The notes: generated from the sequence alone by a model not told the origin. A stretch of DNA of 64,000 nucleotides from an uncultured Pseudomonadota bacterium (GCA_903900265.1 CAIUMM010000052.1:1-64000), one strand, 5' to 3'. Numbered from the stretch's first letter, positions 42,923-60,883 are shown. Program-made: numbers and translations.

Positions 42923-42928
42923 CGTGGA

Positions 42929-43903
42929 TTATTCTGCAGGGACATCAGCACTGCCATCACCGCTCACATCCACGATCACCTTGCCGACCGCGCGCCCGCT
43001 GATCGACCGCTGCCACGCGTCGGCCAAGCGCTCCAACGGGAAGCGGCTGTCGACCACCGTCTTCAGCGCGCCAGCCTCGTAGAGCTGGTCCAGCACCGCG
43101 AGATCGGCGGCGTTGCTCTTCAGCATGATCGCCCGCACCGGGTTGCGGGCAAAAGGGTTGGCCAAGGCCCGCACAAAGGTGCTCGGGCCCGGGATCGGCG
43201 TGACAAAGCAGCCGCCCGGTCGGAGCAACGGCAGGTAGGTGGCGTAGTCATGGCCGACGCTCTGGTAGACGATGTCGAACGGCGCCTGGCCCCGGAGCAC
43301 ATCAGGGACGGTGTAGTCGAGGGCCTCGACCGCGCCAAGCTGGCGCACCAGCGCGGTGTTGCGGCCGCTGCTGACGCCGACCACCGTCGCGCCGGCGGCT
43401 ACCGCGATCTGCACCGCGTAGTGCCCGACGCCGCCCGAAGCGCCGACGACCAGCACGCGTTGGGTAGACCCGCGCATCACCAACCCCGCGCGGTCCCGGA
43501 GCCCTTGCAGCGCGGTCATGCCCGCCAGCGGCAGCCCCGCGGCGTCCGCGTAGGACATGCCCTCGGGCATCGCGCAGGTGACGTCCACCCCGGCGAGCGC
43601 GTATTCGGCCGACCCGCCCGCAGACATCGCGCCGATGCGCGCGTGCACCCGCTGCCCGACAGCAAAGCCGCTCACGCCAGTACCCACCGCGTCGACCTGC
43701 CCGGCGATGTCGTAGCCGGGCACAAAGGGAAACGACGGGACCAGCGGCCGGAGGATGCCCGAAACGAGCTTCCAATCAATGGGGTTCACGCTGGACGCTA
43801 CGACCCGAACCCGCAGCTGGCCCGGACCCGGCGCGGGCATGGGGCGTTCTACCAACTCAAGGACTTCGGGGCCGCCGTAGCGGGAGCAGGACATCGCGCG
43901 CAT
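42929..43903 (-). CDS. Zinc-free MDR-type NAD(P)-dependent oxidoreductase (quinone oxidoreductase-like)
   Basis: The 324-residue product, read from ATG 43903 (MRAMSCSRYGGPEVLELVERPMP), belongs to the medium-chain dehydrogenase/reductase superfamily. It shows VVASSVNPIDWKLVSG, FPFVPGYDIAGQVDAVGTGV, and the nucleotide-binding fold VLVVGASGGVGHYAVQIA. No structural zinc-binding Cys cluster is present, as in quinone reductases. It likely reduces a small enone or quinone with NADPH; substrate unknown. The ATG at 43969 would add residues unlike the family. Confidence 0.88.
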   Translation of the reverse strand: MRAMSCSRYGGPEVLELVERPMPAPGPGQLRVRVVASSVNPIDWKLVSGILRPLVPSFPFVPGYDIAGQVDAVGTGVSGFAVGQRVHARIGAMSAGGSAEYALAGVDVTCAMPEGMSYADAAGLPLAGMTALQGLRDRAGLVMRGSTQRVLVVGASGGVGHYAVQIAVAAGATVVGVSSGRNTALVRQLGAVEALDYTVPDVLRGQAPFDIVYQSVGHDYATYLPLLRPGGCFVTPIPGPSTFVRALANPFARNPVRAIMLKSNAADLAVLDQLYEAGALKTVVDSRFPLERLADAWQRSISGRAVGKVIVDVSGDGSADVPAE

Positions 43904-43946
43904 GGGGCGCAAGCTACACACCGGCGACCTGAACGTCAGGACACAA

Positions 43947-45188
43947 TCAGGGCACGAGGCGCTCGCCAATCAGCGCCAGATCGAAGCTCAGGTCCGAGCT
44001 GTCGACCGAAGCCTGATGCACCTCGACGGCGAGGTCGTTGTCGCCTTCCAGCACCAAGCCGGCTTCGATCGGAAAGGTGTAGTAGGTCGTCTCGGAGCCC
44101 GTAGACGCACTGGCCAAGGTGGTAGCCGTGAGCTCACCTGCGGGCAGGTTGTCCCGGATGATCTCGACGCCGTTCAGGTACACCGCGGCGCCATCATCGC
44201 GCAGCAGGTACAGCGAGATCGACGAGAAGCTCGCGACGTCGGCGGCGGTGAAGTGGCGCCGAAACCACGCGGTGGGCCACTTGTTGTAGGGGTCGCTGCC
44301 ATATGGGATCACCGTCGTTTGGCTATCGCCGTACCCCAGCGGCCCTTCGCCATCGATCCACGGGCTGTCGGGGTAGTCCGGGGCGTACCAGCCGTCATCC
44401 ACGGTCGAATCGGCCCAGTAGCGCCACACCGACGCCGTCCCGACCAGCGGGATGCTCTCGTAGACCAGCGGCTCGTTACTGTACCCGGGGCTGCCGCGGA
44501 AATCGAAGCCGAGGCAGCCCTCGCCGGTGCAACAATTGGTCGCCCGAGCCACCGAATAGTCCTCCTCCACCGAGCCATAGCGAATCACCGAGCCCCGACC
44601 GTCCGGCGCGAAGACGCCCACCGCCCCGCCGTCGCTAGACAAGCGAAAAGACAGGTGATCCGCGGGAAGATCGACCACGGCGGTGTCGTCGGAGCCTGCG
44701 GTGTCGGCGGTGTCCGACGGCGGATCGCCGACGGCCCAGAACAGCGCGTAGCCGCCTGCAGGTAGTACCCCCGAAGGCAGCTCGGACTTGTCGGTATTCT
44801 CCGGATCGTCGGTCAGCGCCCAACCGGTGAGATCAATGTCGGTCGTCCCTGGGTTGTGCAGCTCGATCCAGTCTTCGGGGCGGCCCTCGCTGTCAAACGC
44901 CGACGAGGCGTTGTCGGGCATGAACTCGTTGATGCACAAGGGCAGCGGGTCATCGGAGGGGTCGGTGTCGACCGAGTCCGAAGAGTCCGAAGAGTCCGAA
45001 GAGTCCGCGGAGTCCGAAGAGTCCGCGGTCTCCCGCGAGTCGGGGCTGTCGTTGCTGCCTGTGGTGTCCACGCCGCCGGAGCTGGAGTCTTGCCCGCCCG
45101 AGTCCGGCGCTACACACGCCGATAGGGCGATGATCGGGAGCAGGGCGCTGATCGCGCCTAAAGGCGGCCGCGCGATCACCCGGTTCAT
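43947..45188 (-). CDS. Lamin-tail-domain lipoprotein, partner of a CotH protein
   Basis: The 413-residue product starts at ATG 45188, overlapping the stop of the CotH gene (ATGA). A lipoprotein signal (LLPIIALSAC, Cys25) is followed by a Ser/Asp repeat linker, then a lamin-tail domain (about 84-180: CINEFMPDN, DWIELHNPGTTDIDLTGWALTDD, ELPSGVLPAGGYALFW). The C-terminal 170 residues form a jelly-roll module (WYAPDYPDSPWIDGEGPLGYGD, AWFRRHFTAADV, LYLLRDDGAAVYLNGVEIIRDNLPAG) found in secreted enzymes and adhesins. It is probably exposed and acts with the CotH protein. Confidence 0.85.
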   Translation of the reverse strand: MNRVIARPPLGAISALLPIIALSACVAPDSGGQDSSSGGVDTTGSNDSPDSRETADSSDSADSSDSSDSSDSVDTDPSDDPLPLCINEFMPDNASSAFDSEGRPEDWIELHNPGTTDIDLTGWALTDDPENTDKSELPSGVLPAGGYALFWAVGDPPSDTADTAGSDDTAVVDLPADHLSFRLSSDGGAVGVFAPDGRGSVIRYGSVEEDYSVARATNCCTGEGCLGFDFRGSPGYSNEPLVYESIPLVGTASVWRYWADSTVDDGWYAPDYPDSPWIDGEGPLGYGDSQTTVIPYGSDPYNKWPTAWFRRHFTAADVASFSSISLYLLRDDGAAVYLNGVEIIRDNLPAGELTATTLASASTGSETTYYTFPIEAGLVLEGDNDLAVEVHQASVDSSDLSFDLALIGERLVP

Positions 45189-46495
45189 CGCGGCAAGCCC
45201 CAGTAGCTGCGGATCGCCGCCGGCTCGGTGTCCAACCAGCCGCGCACATAGCTCTGGTAGTACAGCACCGAAGGTTCTCCGCATTCGCGGCGCATGTCTG
45301 CCTCGGCGTCATCGGAGATCAGCGCAACGCGGTCGTCGTACCACGACTGCAAGGCCGGGACGTCGAGCGCGTCCAACAAGGTGGTCATCGACGCCTTGTA
45401 CTCGGCCAGACAGTCGGCGTTGCTCAAACACGCCTTCGCGAGCCGCCCCGAAGGACTGTACCAACTGAAGCCCCACTCGTAGTCATGCAGGTACGCGTAG
45501 TCGAAGTCCCAAGGGATGAACACCGCTTTCCCACCGTTGTTGGGATCGAAGTACACACGGTAGTTGTTGGTGTTCATCGCGTAGCCGTCGTTGTGACCGA
45601 TGAGCTCTTCGACCGCGAGGTACCGGGTGAACTGCGGAAGATCAACCACCGCATTGACCGAGTCGTACCAGGTCGGATCCGAGGGGCTGGTGTACAGCGC
45701 ATACACCACATCCCAGATGTCGGTGTTGTGCACGTCCGTGCCCTCTTCAAGCTGGAACATGTCCGCGACATAGCCCCAGAAATCCAGCAGCTGGTAGCTG
45801 TATCCGCCGTACCAGACATACTTGCCATCGTAGAGATTGCCAGACGGATCGGGGAAATTGCGCACGAGGAATCGGTCGTCGGGCGTCTCAACGACCACGT
45901 ACAGGCCGTACGCCGCGCCGTTGACCGTGACCCGCGCGAAGCTGGTGCGCCCCGCTGCGACGCCCGCTTCGCGCATGATCTTGTAGGCGAGCGGCTCCTT
46001 CATGTAGCCACAGTCGACGACCTCGTTGTTCAAGGACAATTCTTCGACGCCCATGTAGCGCTGATCGGCGTGGGTGTAGTTGAGGTCGATCGCGAACTTG
46101 GGCTTTCCCGACAGGGTGCGGAAGGAGCCGATCTTCCCGCGCAGGCGCACGCCGATGTCGGGGAGCGTCGCGCCGTCGATGGTGATGTCGCCGGGCGCCT
46201 TGGTGTAGGGATCGACGCCCAACGCGGTGATCGAGCTGCTCGGGAGGGTGATCGCGATGTCATGAATCACCGTGTCATCAAAAAAAGCATCGTCGACGTT
46301 GTCAGGCTGCGAGGTGATCGCTTCGTCGGTGACCACCGGGGGCTCGGGCTCGGCGGTCTCGGCGGTCTCGCCGCGCACGGAGTCCATGACCGAGCCGGTG
46401 TCGGTGTCAACGAGGACAGAAGCGCTGTCCCCGTTCTTCGGGGATGCGGTGTCCTCCGGTTGGTGGACGCAAGCGAGCAGCAGCAAAGCAAACAT
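45185..46495 (-). CDS. CotH-family kinase-like lipoprotein
   Basis: The 436-residue product has a very short lipoprotein signal (MFALLLLAC, Cys9) and an acidic Asp/Thr/Ser linker. CotH motifs are VRLRGKIGSFRTLSGKPKFAIDLN, ELSLNNEVVDCGYMKEPLAYKIMREAGVAAGRTSFARVTVNGAAYGLYVVVE, GNLYDGKYVW, HNDGYAMNTNNYRVY and FIPWDFDYAYL, which carry the expected ATP- and metal-binding residues. CotH and lamin-tail domains are often joined in one polypeptide in other bacteria; here they are two coupled genes. It is not closely similar to the CotH protein at 35981. Confidence 0.88.
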   Translation of the reverse strand: MFALLLLACVHQPEDTASPKNGDSASVLVDTDTGSVMDSVRGETAETAEPEPPVVTDEAITSQPDNVDDAFFDDTVIHDIAITLPSSSITALGVDPYTKAPGDITIDGATLPDIGVRLRGKIGSFRTLSGKPKFAIDLNYTHADQRYMGVEELSLNNEVVDCGYMKEPLAYKIMREAGVAAGRTSFARVTVNGAAYGLYVVVETPDDRFLVRNFPDPSGNLYDGKYVWYGGYSYQLLDFWGYVADMFQLEEGTDVHNTDIWDVVYALYTSPSDPTWYDSVNAVVDLPQFTRYLAVEELIGHNDGYAMNTNNYRVYFDPNNGGKAVFIPWDFDYAYLHDYEWGFSWYSPSGRLAKACLSNADCLAEYKASMTTLLDALDVPALQSWYDDRVALISDDAEADMRRECGEPSVLYYQSYVRGWLDTEPAAIRSYWGLPR

Positions 46496-46598
46496 CGCTC
46501 CACGGTAGGCCTTCCGACTCCGACTGTCAATCGGGGACCGTGCGTCGTTCGCCCCGCTTTGGCGTCAAAGAACCGCCCACTCGGATAGGGAGACCGGG

Positions 46599-47396
46599 AT
46601 GTCTACGACGACGCTCGAATTGAAGAAAGCTGGAATCCGCTTTGGCGGATTGCGCGCGGTGAGTGACCTCGACCTCACGGTGAACGAGGGTGGCTTAGTG
46701 GGTCTGATCGGCCCCAACGGAGCAGGGAAAACCACGGTTTTCAACCTGATCACCGGCATCTACCTGCCCACCGAAGGCGACATCCACTTTCAGGGTCGCT
46801 CGGTCGTTGGCATCGGACCGACGGCGGTCGCGGCCGCGGGCATCGGCCGGACCTTCCAAAACATTCGGCTCTTTCAGGGCCTGACCGTGCTGGAGAACGT
46901 CACCGTGGCGATGCATCGCCACACCCAAGCCACGCTGTTCGAGCATGTGCTCCGGGTCGGCCGCCACGCGCGTGACGAAGCCCAAGCGGTCGACGAAGGC
47001 CGCAAGTTGCTCGACACCTTCGGCCTGCTCAGCGTCGGCGACCAGAACGCCGACTCCCTCCCCTACGGCCTCCGTCGCCGGCTCGAGATCGCCCGCGCGC
47101 TCGCGACGCGCCCCAAGCTGCTGCTGCTGGACGAGCCCGCGGCGGGCATGAACCCCTCGGAAGCCGATGATCTGATGCACCTGATCCGCTGGGTGCGAGA
47201 CACCTTCGGTGTCAGCATCCTGCTCATTGAGCATCACATGCCGGTCGTCATGGGCATCTGCGAGCGCATCACCGTGCTGGATCACGGCGCGCGCATCGCC
47301 GAAGGCACGCCCGATCAGATCAAACGGGATCCCGTGGTCGTCGAGGCCTATCTGGGCACCGACGCCGGTGCCCAAGGCCACGGAACCTCCGCATGA
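46599..47396 (+). CDS. livG: Branched-chain amino acid ABC transporter ATPase, LivG-like
   Basis: The 265-residue product is a LivG-type ATPase: Walker A GLIGPNGAGKTT, TFQNIRLFQGLTVLENVTVAMH, a degenerate signature LPYGLRRRLEIARAL, Walker B LLLLDEPAAGMN and switch His in LIEHHMPVVMGICERI. The start at 46599 has GGGAG upstream. It is followed by livF with a 4-base overlap. No permease or binding-protein genes (livH, livM, livJ) are in the window, so the membrane partner must lie elsewhere. Confidence 0.9.
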   Translation: MSTTTLELKKAGIRFGGLRAVSDLDLTVNEGGLVGLIGPNGAGKTTVFNLITGIYLPTEGDIHFQGRSVVGIGPTAVAAAGIGRTFQNIRLFQGLTVLENVTVAMHRHTQATLFEHVLRVGRHARDEAQAVDEGRKLLDTFGLLSVGDQNADSLPYGLRRRLEIARALATRPKLLLLDEPAAGMNPSEADDLMHLIRWVRDTFGVSILLIEHHMPVVMGICERITVLDHGARIAEGTPDQIKRDPVVVEAYLGTDAGAQGHGTSA

Positions 47397-48127
47397 CGAC
47401 GCCCGAAACTCCCCCCAGAAACGCCCTTGAGATCCGCAACCTGTGTGTCAGCTACGGGCCGATCCACGCGCTGCGCGACGTCAGCATCAACGTCCCCGAC
47501 AAGCAGATCACCGCGCTGTTGGGAGCCAACGGCGCCGGCAAGACCTCGCTGCTGCGCACCATCTCCGGGCTCGTCCAACCGAAGAGCGGCTCCATCAAGA
47601 TCTACGAGGACGAGATCGCCGGGGCCGAGCCGCATCGCATCGTCACCATGGGCATCTCCCAATCGCCCGAAGGGCGGCAGGTGTTCCCCAACCTGTCGGT
47701 GCTCGAGAACCTGCAGCTGGGCGCGTACACCCGCAGCGACAAGCCGGCGATCGCCCGCGACTTGGACCGCGTGCTAACCATCTGGCCGCGCCTCGCCGAA
47801 CGCCGCGCGCAGATGGCCGGCACGCTCTCCGGGGGCGAGCAGCAGATGTTGGCGATCGCGCGGGCGATGATGTCGCGACCCAAGGTGTTGCTGCTCGATG
47901 AGCCCTCGCTGGGCCTCGCGCCGGTCATCGTGGCCGGCATCTTCGAGACCATCCAAGCCATCCACAAAGAAGGCACCACCGTGCTCCTCGTCGAGCAGAA
48001 CGCGCATCTCGCGTTGAAGATCGCGACGCTGGGGTACGTGATGGAGACCGGCACCATCCAGAAGTGCGCGCCGGCGCACGAATTGCTGAACGACGACGCC
48101 ATCCGCGCCGCCTACCTCGGAGGGTAA
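47393..48127 (+). CDS. livF: Branched-chain amino acid ABC transporter ATPase, LivF-like
   Basis: The 244-residue product is a LivF-type ATPase: Walker A LLGANGAGKTS, GISQSPEGRQVFPNLSVLENLQLGAY, signature LSGGEQQMLAIARAMM, Walker B VLLLDEPSLGLAP, switch region LVEQNAHLALKIA. The ATG overlaps the livG stop. The next gene (M28 peptidase) starts with no gap. Confidence 0.92.
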   Translation: MTTPETPPRNALEIRNLCVSYGPIHALRDVSINVPDKQITALLGANGAGKTSLLRTISGLVQPKSGSIKIYEDEIAGAEPHRIVTMGISQSPEGRQVFPNLSVLENLQLGAYTRSDKPAIARDLDRVLTIWPRLAERRAQMAGTLSGGEQQMLAIARAMMSRPKVLLLDEPSLGLAPVIVAGIFETIQAIHKEGTTVLLVEQNAHLALKIATLGYVMETGTIQKCAPAHELLNDDAIRAAYLGG

Positions 48128-49639
48128 ATGGGGTCGGTGCTGTCGTTCTTGCTGCTTTTGCTCTTGTGTGGTCCTACGTTTGCCCGCAGCCGCCCGCCGG
48201 CTCCGGCCGTAGAGCCCGCTCCGGCCGTTCCGCCTGCTCCGGCCGGCGCTCCCGCGATGCTGCATCCGGGACAAGTGCCGCTCTCGACGCTGCCGATGCC
48301 GAGCGGCGCTCGCACAGAAGCTCCGGTCTCGGCGCTGAACCCGAACCCCGCCGATCCGGTGCTCGCCCGCTTGTTGAACGCCGCCCGCACCTCCGGGCAG
48401 CCCTACGCGCGCCTCGCGGTGCTGTGTGATCGCTACAGCCGCCGCTTCGCCGGCACTCAGGCGCTCGTCGACGCGGCTACCTGGGCGCGGGGCGTGTGGG
48501 AGCGCGACGGCGTGAAGGTGCGCTTGGAGCCGGTGAACGTGCGGCATTGGGTGCGCGGGGCCGAGTCGCTGAAGATGTCTGCCCCGTTCAACCGCGAGCT
48601 CGCGGTGCTCGGCCTCGGCGGCACCGTGTCCGGCAGCATCGACGCCTCCGTGGTGGTCGTGCACTCCTTCGACGAGCTGGGGCCGCACGTCAAAGGCAAG
48701 ATCGTGCTGTACGACGTCGTCATGCCCGAAGGCGTGCCGTCCATCCAGCACTACGGATCTACCGTGCCGTACCGCACGCAAGGCGCCGTGAACGCCGCGA
48801 AATGGGGCGCGGTCGCGTCGCTGACGCGCTCGGTCACGCAACGCTCGCTGTACACGCTGCACACCGGCGCGATGCACTACGAAGACGGCGTCCCGAAGAT
48901 CCCGTCCGCGGCGATCACCGGCGAAGACGCTTCGTTCATCGCCCGACTCGTCGCGAGCGGCACCGAGGTGAAGCTCTCGTTGAAGCTCCAATCGGAAGAT
49001 TTGGCGCCCGTGCCAAGCTGGAACGTGGTCGGGGAGATCGCCGGGGTGTCGCCCGAGGTCGTGCTCATCGGCGGCCACCTCGACAGCTGGGACGTCGGAC
49101 AAGGCGCGAACGACGACGGCGCAGGCGTCGTGCATGTGATCGAGGCGCTGCGCGCGATCCAGGCCGAAGTGAACGCCACCGGCGTCAAGCCAGCGCGCAC
49201 CATCCGCGGTGTGCTGTACGCCAACGAGGAGTTCGGCCTCGACGGCGGAAAAGCCTACGAGATCGCCCATGGTTCCGAGCCGCACCTCGCCGGGATGGAG
49301 ACCGACCTCGGCAGCGGCGTCCCGATGGCGTGGGAGGCCAAAGGCACACCCGCGCAGATGGGCTGGCTGACCTCGGTCTTGGCGCCGCTCGGCATGCCGA
49401 TCGAAGCCGGCGGCGGCGGCGCGGACATCAGCACGATGGAGCCCCACGGGATGCTGCTGACTGGGCTGCACCCCGATGACAGCCACTACTTCGACTTCCA
49501 TCACACCAACGCCGACACCTACGACAAGATCGACCCCGTCGCGCTGGCAGAAGGTGCGGCTGCGGTCACTGGATGGACGTGGCTGATGGCGAACGCGCCG
49601 CCGGCACCGGCGGCTCCCGCAGCGGAGCCAAAGCCGTGA
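48128..49639 (+). CDS. M28-family zinc aminopeptidase/carboxypeptidase Q-like, secreted
   Basis: The 503-residue product starts directly after livF with GGAGG 4 bases upstream. A signal peptide (SFLLLLLLCGPTFA) and a Pro/Ala-rich linker are followed by a region like a PA-domain insert (about 150-260) and the catalytic M28 domain: GGHLDSWDVGQGANDDGAG (zinc His317, bridging Asp329), YANEEFGLDG (catalytic Glu367), METDLGSG (Asp393) and DSHYFDFHHTNADT (zinc His). It should hydrolyse peptides in the periplasm or outside the cell, perhaps supplying amino acids for the LivGF system, though that link is only by position. Confidence 0.9.
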   Translation: MGSVLSFLLLLLLCGPTFARSRPPAPAVEPAPAVPPAPAGAPAMLHPGQVPLSTLPMPSGARTEAPVSALNPNPADPVLARLLNAARTSGQPYARLAVLCDRYSRRFAGTQALVDAATWARGVWERDGVKVRLEPVNVRHWVRGAESLKMSAPFNRELAVLGLGGTVSGSIDASVVVVHSFDELGPHVKGKIVLYDVVMPEGVPSIQHYGSTVPYRTQGAVNAAKWGAVASLTRSVTQRSLYTLHTGAMHYEDGVPKIPSAAITGEDASFIARLVASGTEVKLSLKLQSEDLAPVPSWNVVGEIAGVSPEVVLIGGHLDSWDVGQGANDDGAGVVHVIEALRAIQAEVNATGVKPARTIRGVLYANEEFGLDGGKAYEIAHGSEPHLAGMETDLGSGVPMAWEAKGTPAQMGWLTSVLAPLGMPIEAGGGGADISTMEPHGMLLTGLHPDDSHYFDFHHTNADTYDKIDPVALAEGAAAVTGWTWLMANAPPAPAAPAAEPKP

Positions 49640-50316
49640 TCGAGGTCGAGCGCGCGGGCCCGGTCGGGGTGATTCGCCTCAACCGCCCGGAAAAGGCCAA
49701 CGCCTACAACCAGGCCCTGCTCGACCAACTCGCTGCTGCCATCAACACGATGCACGACGCCGCGGTGGTCGTGATCTGCGCGACCGGCAAGACCTTCTGC
49801 GCCGGCGCCGATCTGGACGAGATGGCCGGGAGACGCGCTCGCGGCGACTGGCAAGCCGCGCTGGGCTTGCGCTCCCAAGCGGTGTTCACCGCCCTCGCGC
49901 GCGCGCCCTTCGTGTCCATCGCTTCGGTGCAAGGCGCCGCCATCGCCGGCGGTTTTGAGCTCGCGCTGGCCTGCGACCTGCGCATCGTCGGCCCCGCGGC
50001 GCGCTTCAGCCTGCCCGAGACCCGCCTTGGCATCGTGCCGTCCGCCGGGGGTTTGACCCGCCTCGCCCGGCTGTGCGGCGTGAGCGTCGCCAAAGGCGTG
50101 GTGCTCGGCGGCGGGACGCTCAACGCCGACGATGCGCTGCGCATCGGGCTCGTGCACCGCGCGGGGGACAACGCCGCGGCGATGTCGTGGGCGCAGGAGC
50201 TCGCCGACCGGGACGCCACCGCCCAGACCCGCGCCAAAGAGCGCATCGACGCGCTGGAGTCCGACCTCGCGCTCGATCTGGAGCGCGCCGCTCAAGCCGG
50301 ACTGTACCGAGCCTAA
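49636..50316 (+). CDS. Enoyl-CoA hydratase/isomerase family protein
   Basis: The 226-residue product is read from GTG 49636, which overlaps the M28 gene stop (GTGA); the longer frame from 49573 is not needed. Crotonase-fold motifs are VGVIRLNRPEKANAYN, KTFCAGADLDEM (oxyanion hole), QGAAIAGGFELALACDLRI (first Glu) and FSLPETRLGIVPSAGG (second Glu), so both hydratase Glu residues are present. It probably hydrates 2-enoyl-CoA in fatty-acid or amino-acid breakdown. It is slightly shorter than usual (about 255), lacking part of the C-terminal helical domain. Confidence 0.88.
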   Translation: MIEVERAGPVGVIRLNRPEKANAYNQALLDQLAAAINTMHDAAVVVICATGKTFCAGADLDEMAGRRARGDWQAALGLRSQAVFTALARAPFVSIASVQGAAIAGGFELALACDLRIVGPAARFSLPETRLGIVPSAGGLTRLARLCGVSVAKGVVLGGGTLNADDALRIGLVHRAGDNAAAMSWAQELADRDATAQTRAKERIDALESDLALDLERAAQAGLYRA

Positions 50317-50353
50317 ATCCGGCGCAGGTGCGTGTGGGGCTTGACGCTGACGG

Positions 50354-51187
50354 TTGTCACCCGCTCCGTCGCTGCGGACAGCAAACTACCGGCGTTACTC
50401 CGTTCGAGATGGCGAAAAAGCGCCCGAACCGGGTGGCCCGCGCCCTGCATGGGTCGGCAAACCCGAGACCCTCATGCTCCGCGAAGATTACCTCCTCCAT
50501 GGCCCCGAACGCCTCGGCGACGCCGACCTGCTCGCGCTGCTCTTGGGCACCGGCGCCGGCGGCCAAACCGCGCGCGCCATCGCCGCCGAGCTGCTCGACA
50601 CCTACCGCGACCTCGCGACGCTCGCTGCGGTCGCTCCGCAAGCGATCGCCCGCGTCCGCGGCGTCGGCACCGTCCGCGCCCTGCGCATCCACGCCGCGCT
50701 CCAGTTAGGCCGACGCACCGCCGTCCAGTCCAACCTCCGCGAAGGGCCGCTGCGCACCGCGGAGGACGCCGCGACTTGGCTGGCCCCCGCGCTCCAAGGA
50801 CTACGCCGCGAGGAGCTGCACGCGCTCTATCTGGACCGCCGGCTGCGCCCAATCTGCCGGCGCCAGCTCACCGTCGGCAACGACGCGCACACCGTGGTGG
50901 ACGCGCGGCAGATCTTGAAGATCGCCGTCGAGGTCGGCGCCAGCGCGCTGGTGCTCGCGCACAACCACCCGTCCGGCGACCCCGAGCCCAGCTTTGAAGA
51001 TGTGCAGGTCACCATCGCGGTGGCCGCAGCCGCCGAGGTGATCGGCGTCAGCTTTCTGGACCACCTCGTCGTGGGTGGGGGGCGTTGGGTCTCGCTGGCG
51101 GCCCGCGGCGTCCCCGAGCTACGCCCGCGCAGTCCAACCCCAGCGATGGTGTGCGCACCGCAGTCACCGCCGGGTTCGACCGCATGA
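50354..51187 (+). CDS. radC: RadC family JAB/MPN-domain protein
   Basis: The 277-residue reading starts at TTG 50354; ATG 50474 (MLREDYLLHGPERLGD) gives a start closer to other RadC proteins and may be the true one. The N-terminal half has the UPF0758 helix-hairpin-helix-like region (LLALLLGTGAGGQTARAIAAELL, VRGVGTVRALRIHAA). The C-terminal half has the metal-binding JAMM motif HNHPSGDPEPSFED. Despite the name, a DNA-repair role is not established. The gene follows the crotonase gene closely. Confidence 0.88.
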   Translation: MSPAPSLRTANYRRYSVRDGEKAPEPGGPRPAWVGKPETLMLREDYLLHGPERLGDADLLALLLGTGAGGQTARAIAAELLDTYRDLATLAAVAPQAIARVRGVGTVRALRIHAALQLGRRTAVQSNLREGPLRTAEDAATWLAPALQGLRREELHALYLDRRLRPICRRQLTVGNDAHTVVDARQILKIAVEVGASALVLAHNHPSGDPEPSFEDVQVTIAVAAAAEVIGVSFLDHLVVGGGRWVSLAARGVPELRPRSPTPAMVCAPQSPPGSTA

Positions 51188-51221
51188 TCATGCTACCATC
51201 GACGCTCAACCGGACCCAAAT

Positions 51222-51650
51222 ATGCTCGCTCTGACGTCGCTCCTGTACACGCTGACCGCCGTGACGCCCGCCGCCCGCGCCGATGACCTAGCCGTGTCGC
51301 TGCAACAGTCCGGGATCCCCAACGTGGCGCTGACCTACCACGCGGTACAGCCGGGGATCCTGCCCGGGATCGCGCTCCAAGGCGGCACGATGCGCGTGGA
51401 GATCGAAGTGACGCCCGTGCCCATCCCCGTTGGCTGCACCGACTGCGTGCCGCAGGTCCGGCTCGACACGCGCATCTACGAGACGCGCCGCCACCGCGAG
51501 AAGCTCGTCGCGTCCCCGTCGATCACCGCGATGGTGGGCCAGGAAGCGACGGTGACGATGGGCACGCGCACGCCGGTGACCGCACCCGACGGGACCGTCA
51601 GCTATACCTTCGACGGGTTGAACCTCGATCTGCTGTACACCGCGCCGTAA
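51222..51650 (+). CDS. Small secreted protein of unknown function
   Basis: The 142-residue product, read from ATG 51222 (MLALTSLLYTLTAVTPAARADD), has a cleavable signal peptide ending near ARA and a beta-rich mature part with one Cys pair (CTDC). No family is recognised. It converges with rpoC, from which it is separated by 114 bases holding a terminator. Confidence 0.6.
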   Translation: MLALTSLLYTLTAVTPAARADDLAVSLQQSGIPNVALTYHAVQPGILPGIALQGGTMRVEIEVTPVPIPVGCTDCVPQVRLDTRIYETRRHREKLVASPSITAMVGQEATVTMGTRTPVTAPDGTVSYTFDGLNLDLLYTAP

Positions 51651-51703
51651 GGCTTCAAGCCCCAGCGGCGGCCCGCTTCGGAAAATCGCTTCCGACGCCC
51701 AAA

Positions 51704-51743
51704 AGCGAAGGGAGGGAGCCCCGCCGAAGCGAGACTCCCTCCC
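51704..51743 (-). terminator. Intrinsic-type terminator of the rpoBC operon
   Basis: Arms GGGAGGGAG (51710-51718) and CTCCCTCCC (51735-51743) are perfectly complementary. On the minus strand the hairpin is followed by TTCGCTTTT. It lies 21 bases after the rpoC stop and can also stop transcription from the convergent small gene. Confidence 0.75.
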
Positions 51744-51764
51744 GGTGCTACGCCCGAGGGCGAA

Positions 51765-56573
<4,809 letters not shown>

Positions 56574-56585
56574 GCTGAAGCTCCT

Positions 56586-56652
56586 CGCTTGAAATCAAGC
56601 GAATAAGGGGAAACGAAAACTGGTAAAAAGGGGTTGGGCCCACCCCCGTGGG
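56586..56652 (-). promoter_or_regulatory. Hairpins in the rpoB-rpoC gap
   Basis: Two structures lie in the 104-base gap. A GC stem (56639-56643 with 56648-56652) is followed on the minus strand by T5 (56625-56629), like a weak terminator or attenuator. A 7-bp inverted repeat (CGCTTGA at 56586-56592 with TCAAGCG at 56595-56601) sits just upstream of the rpoC ribosome binding site. They could tune RpoB/RpoC ratio; no function is shown. Confidence 0.4.
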
Positions 56653-56677
56653 TAGGCCCTTTGGCTGCTCTGGCGCG

Positions 56678-60883
<4,206 letters not shown>

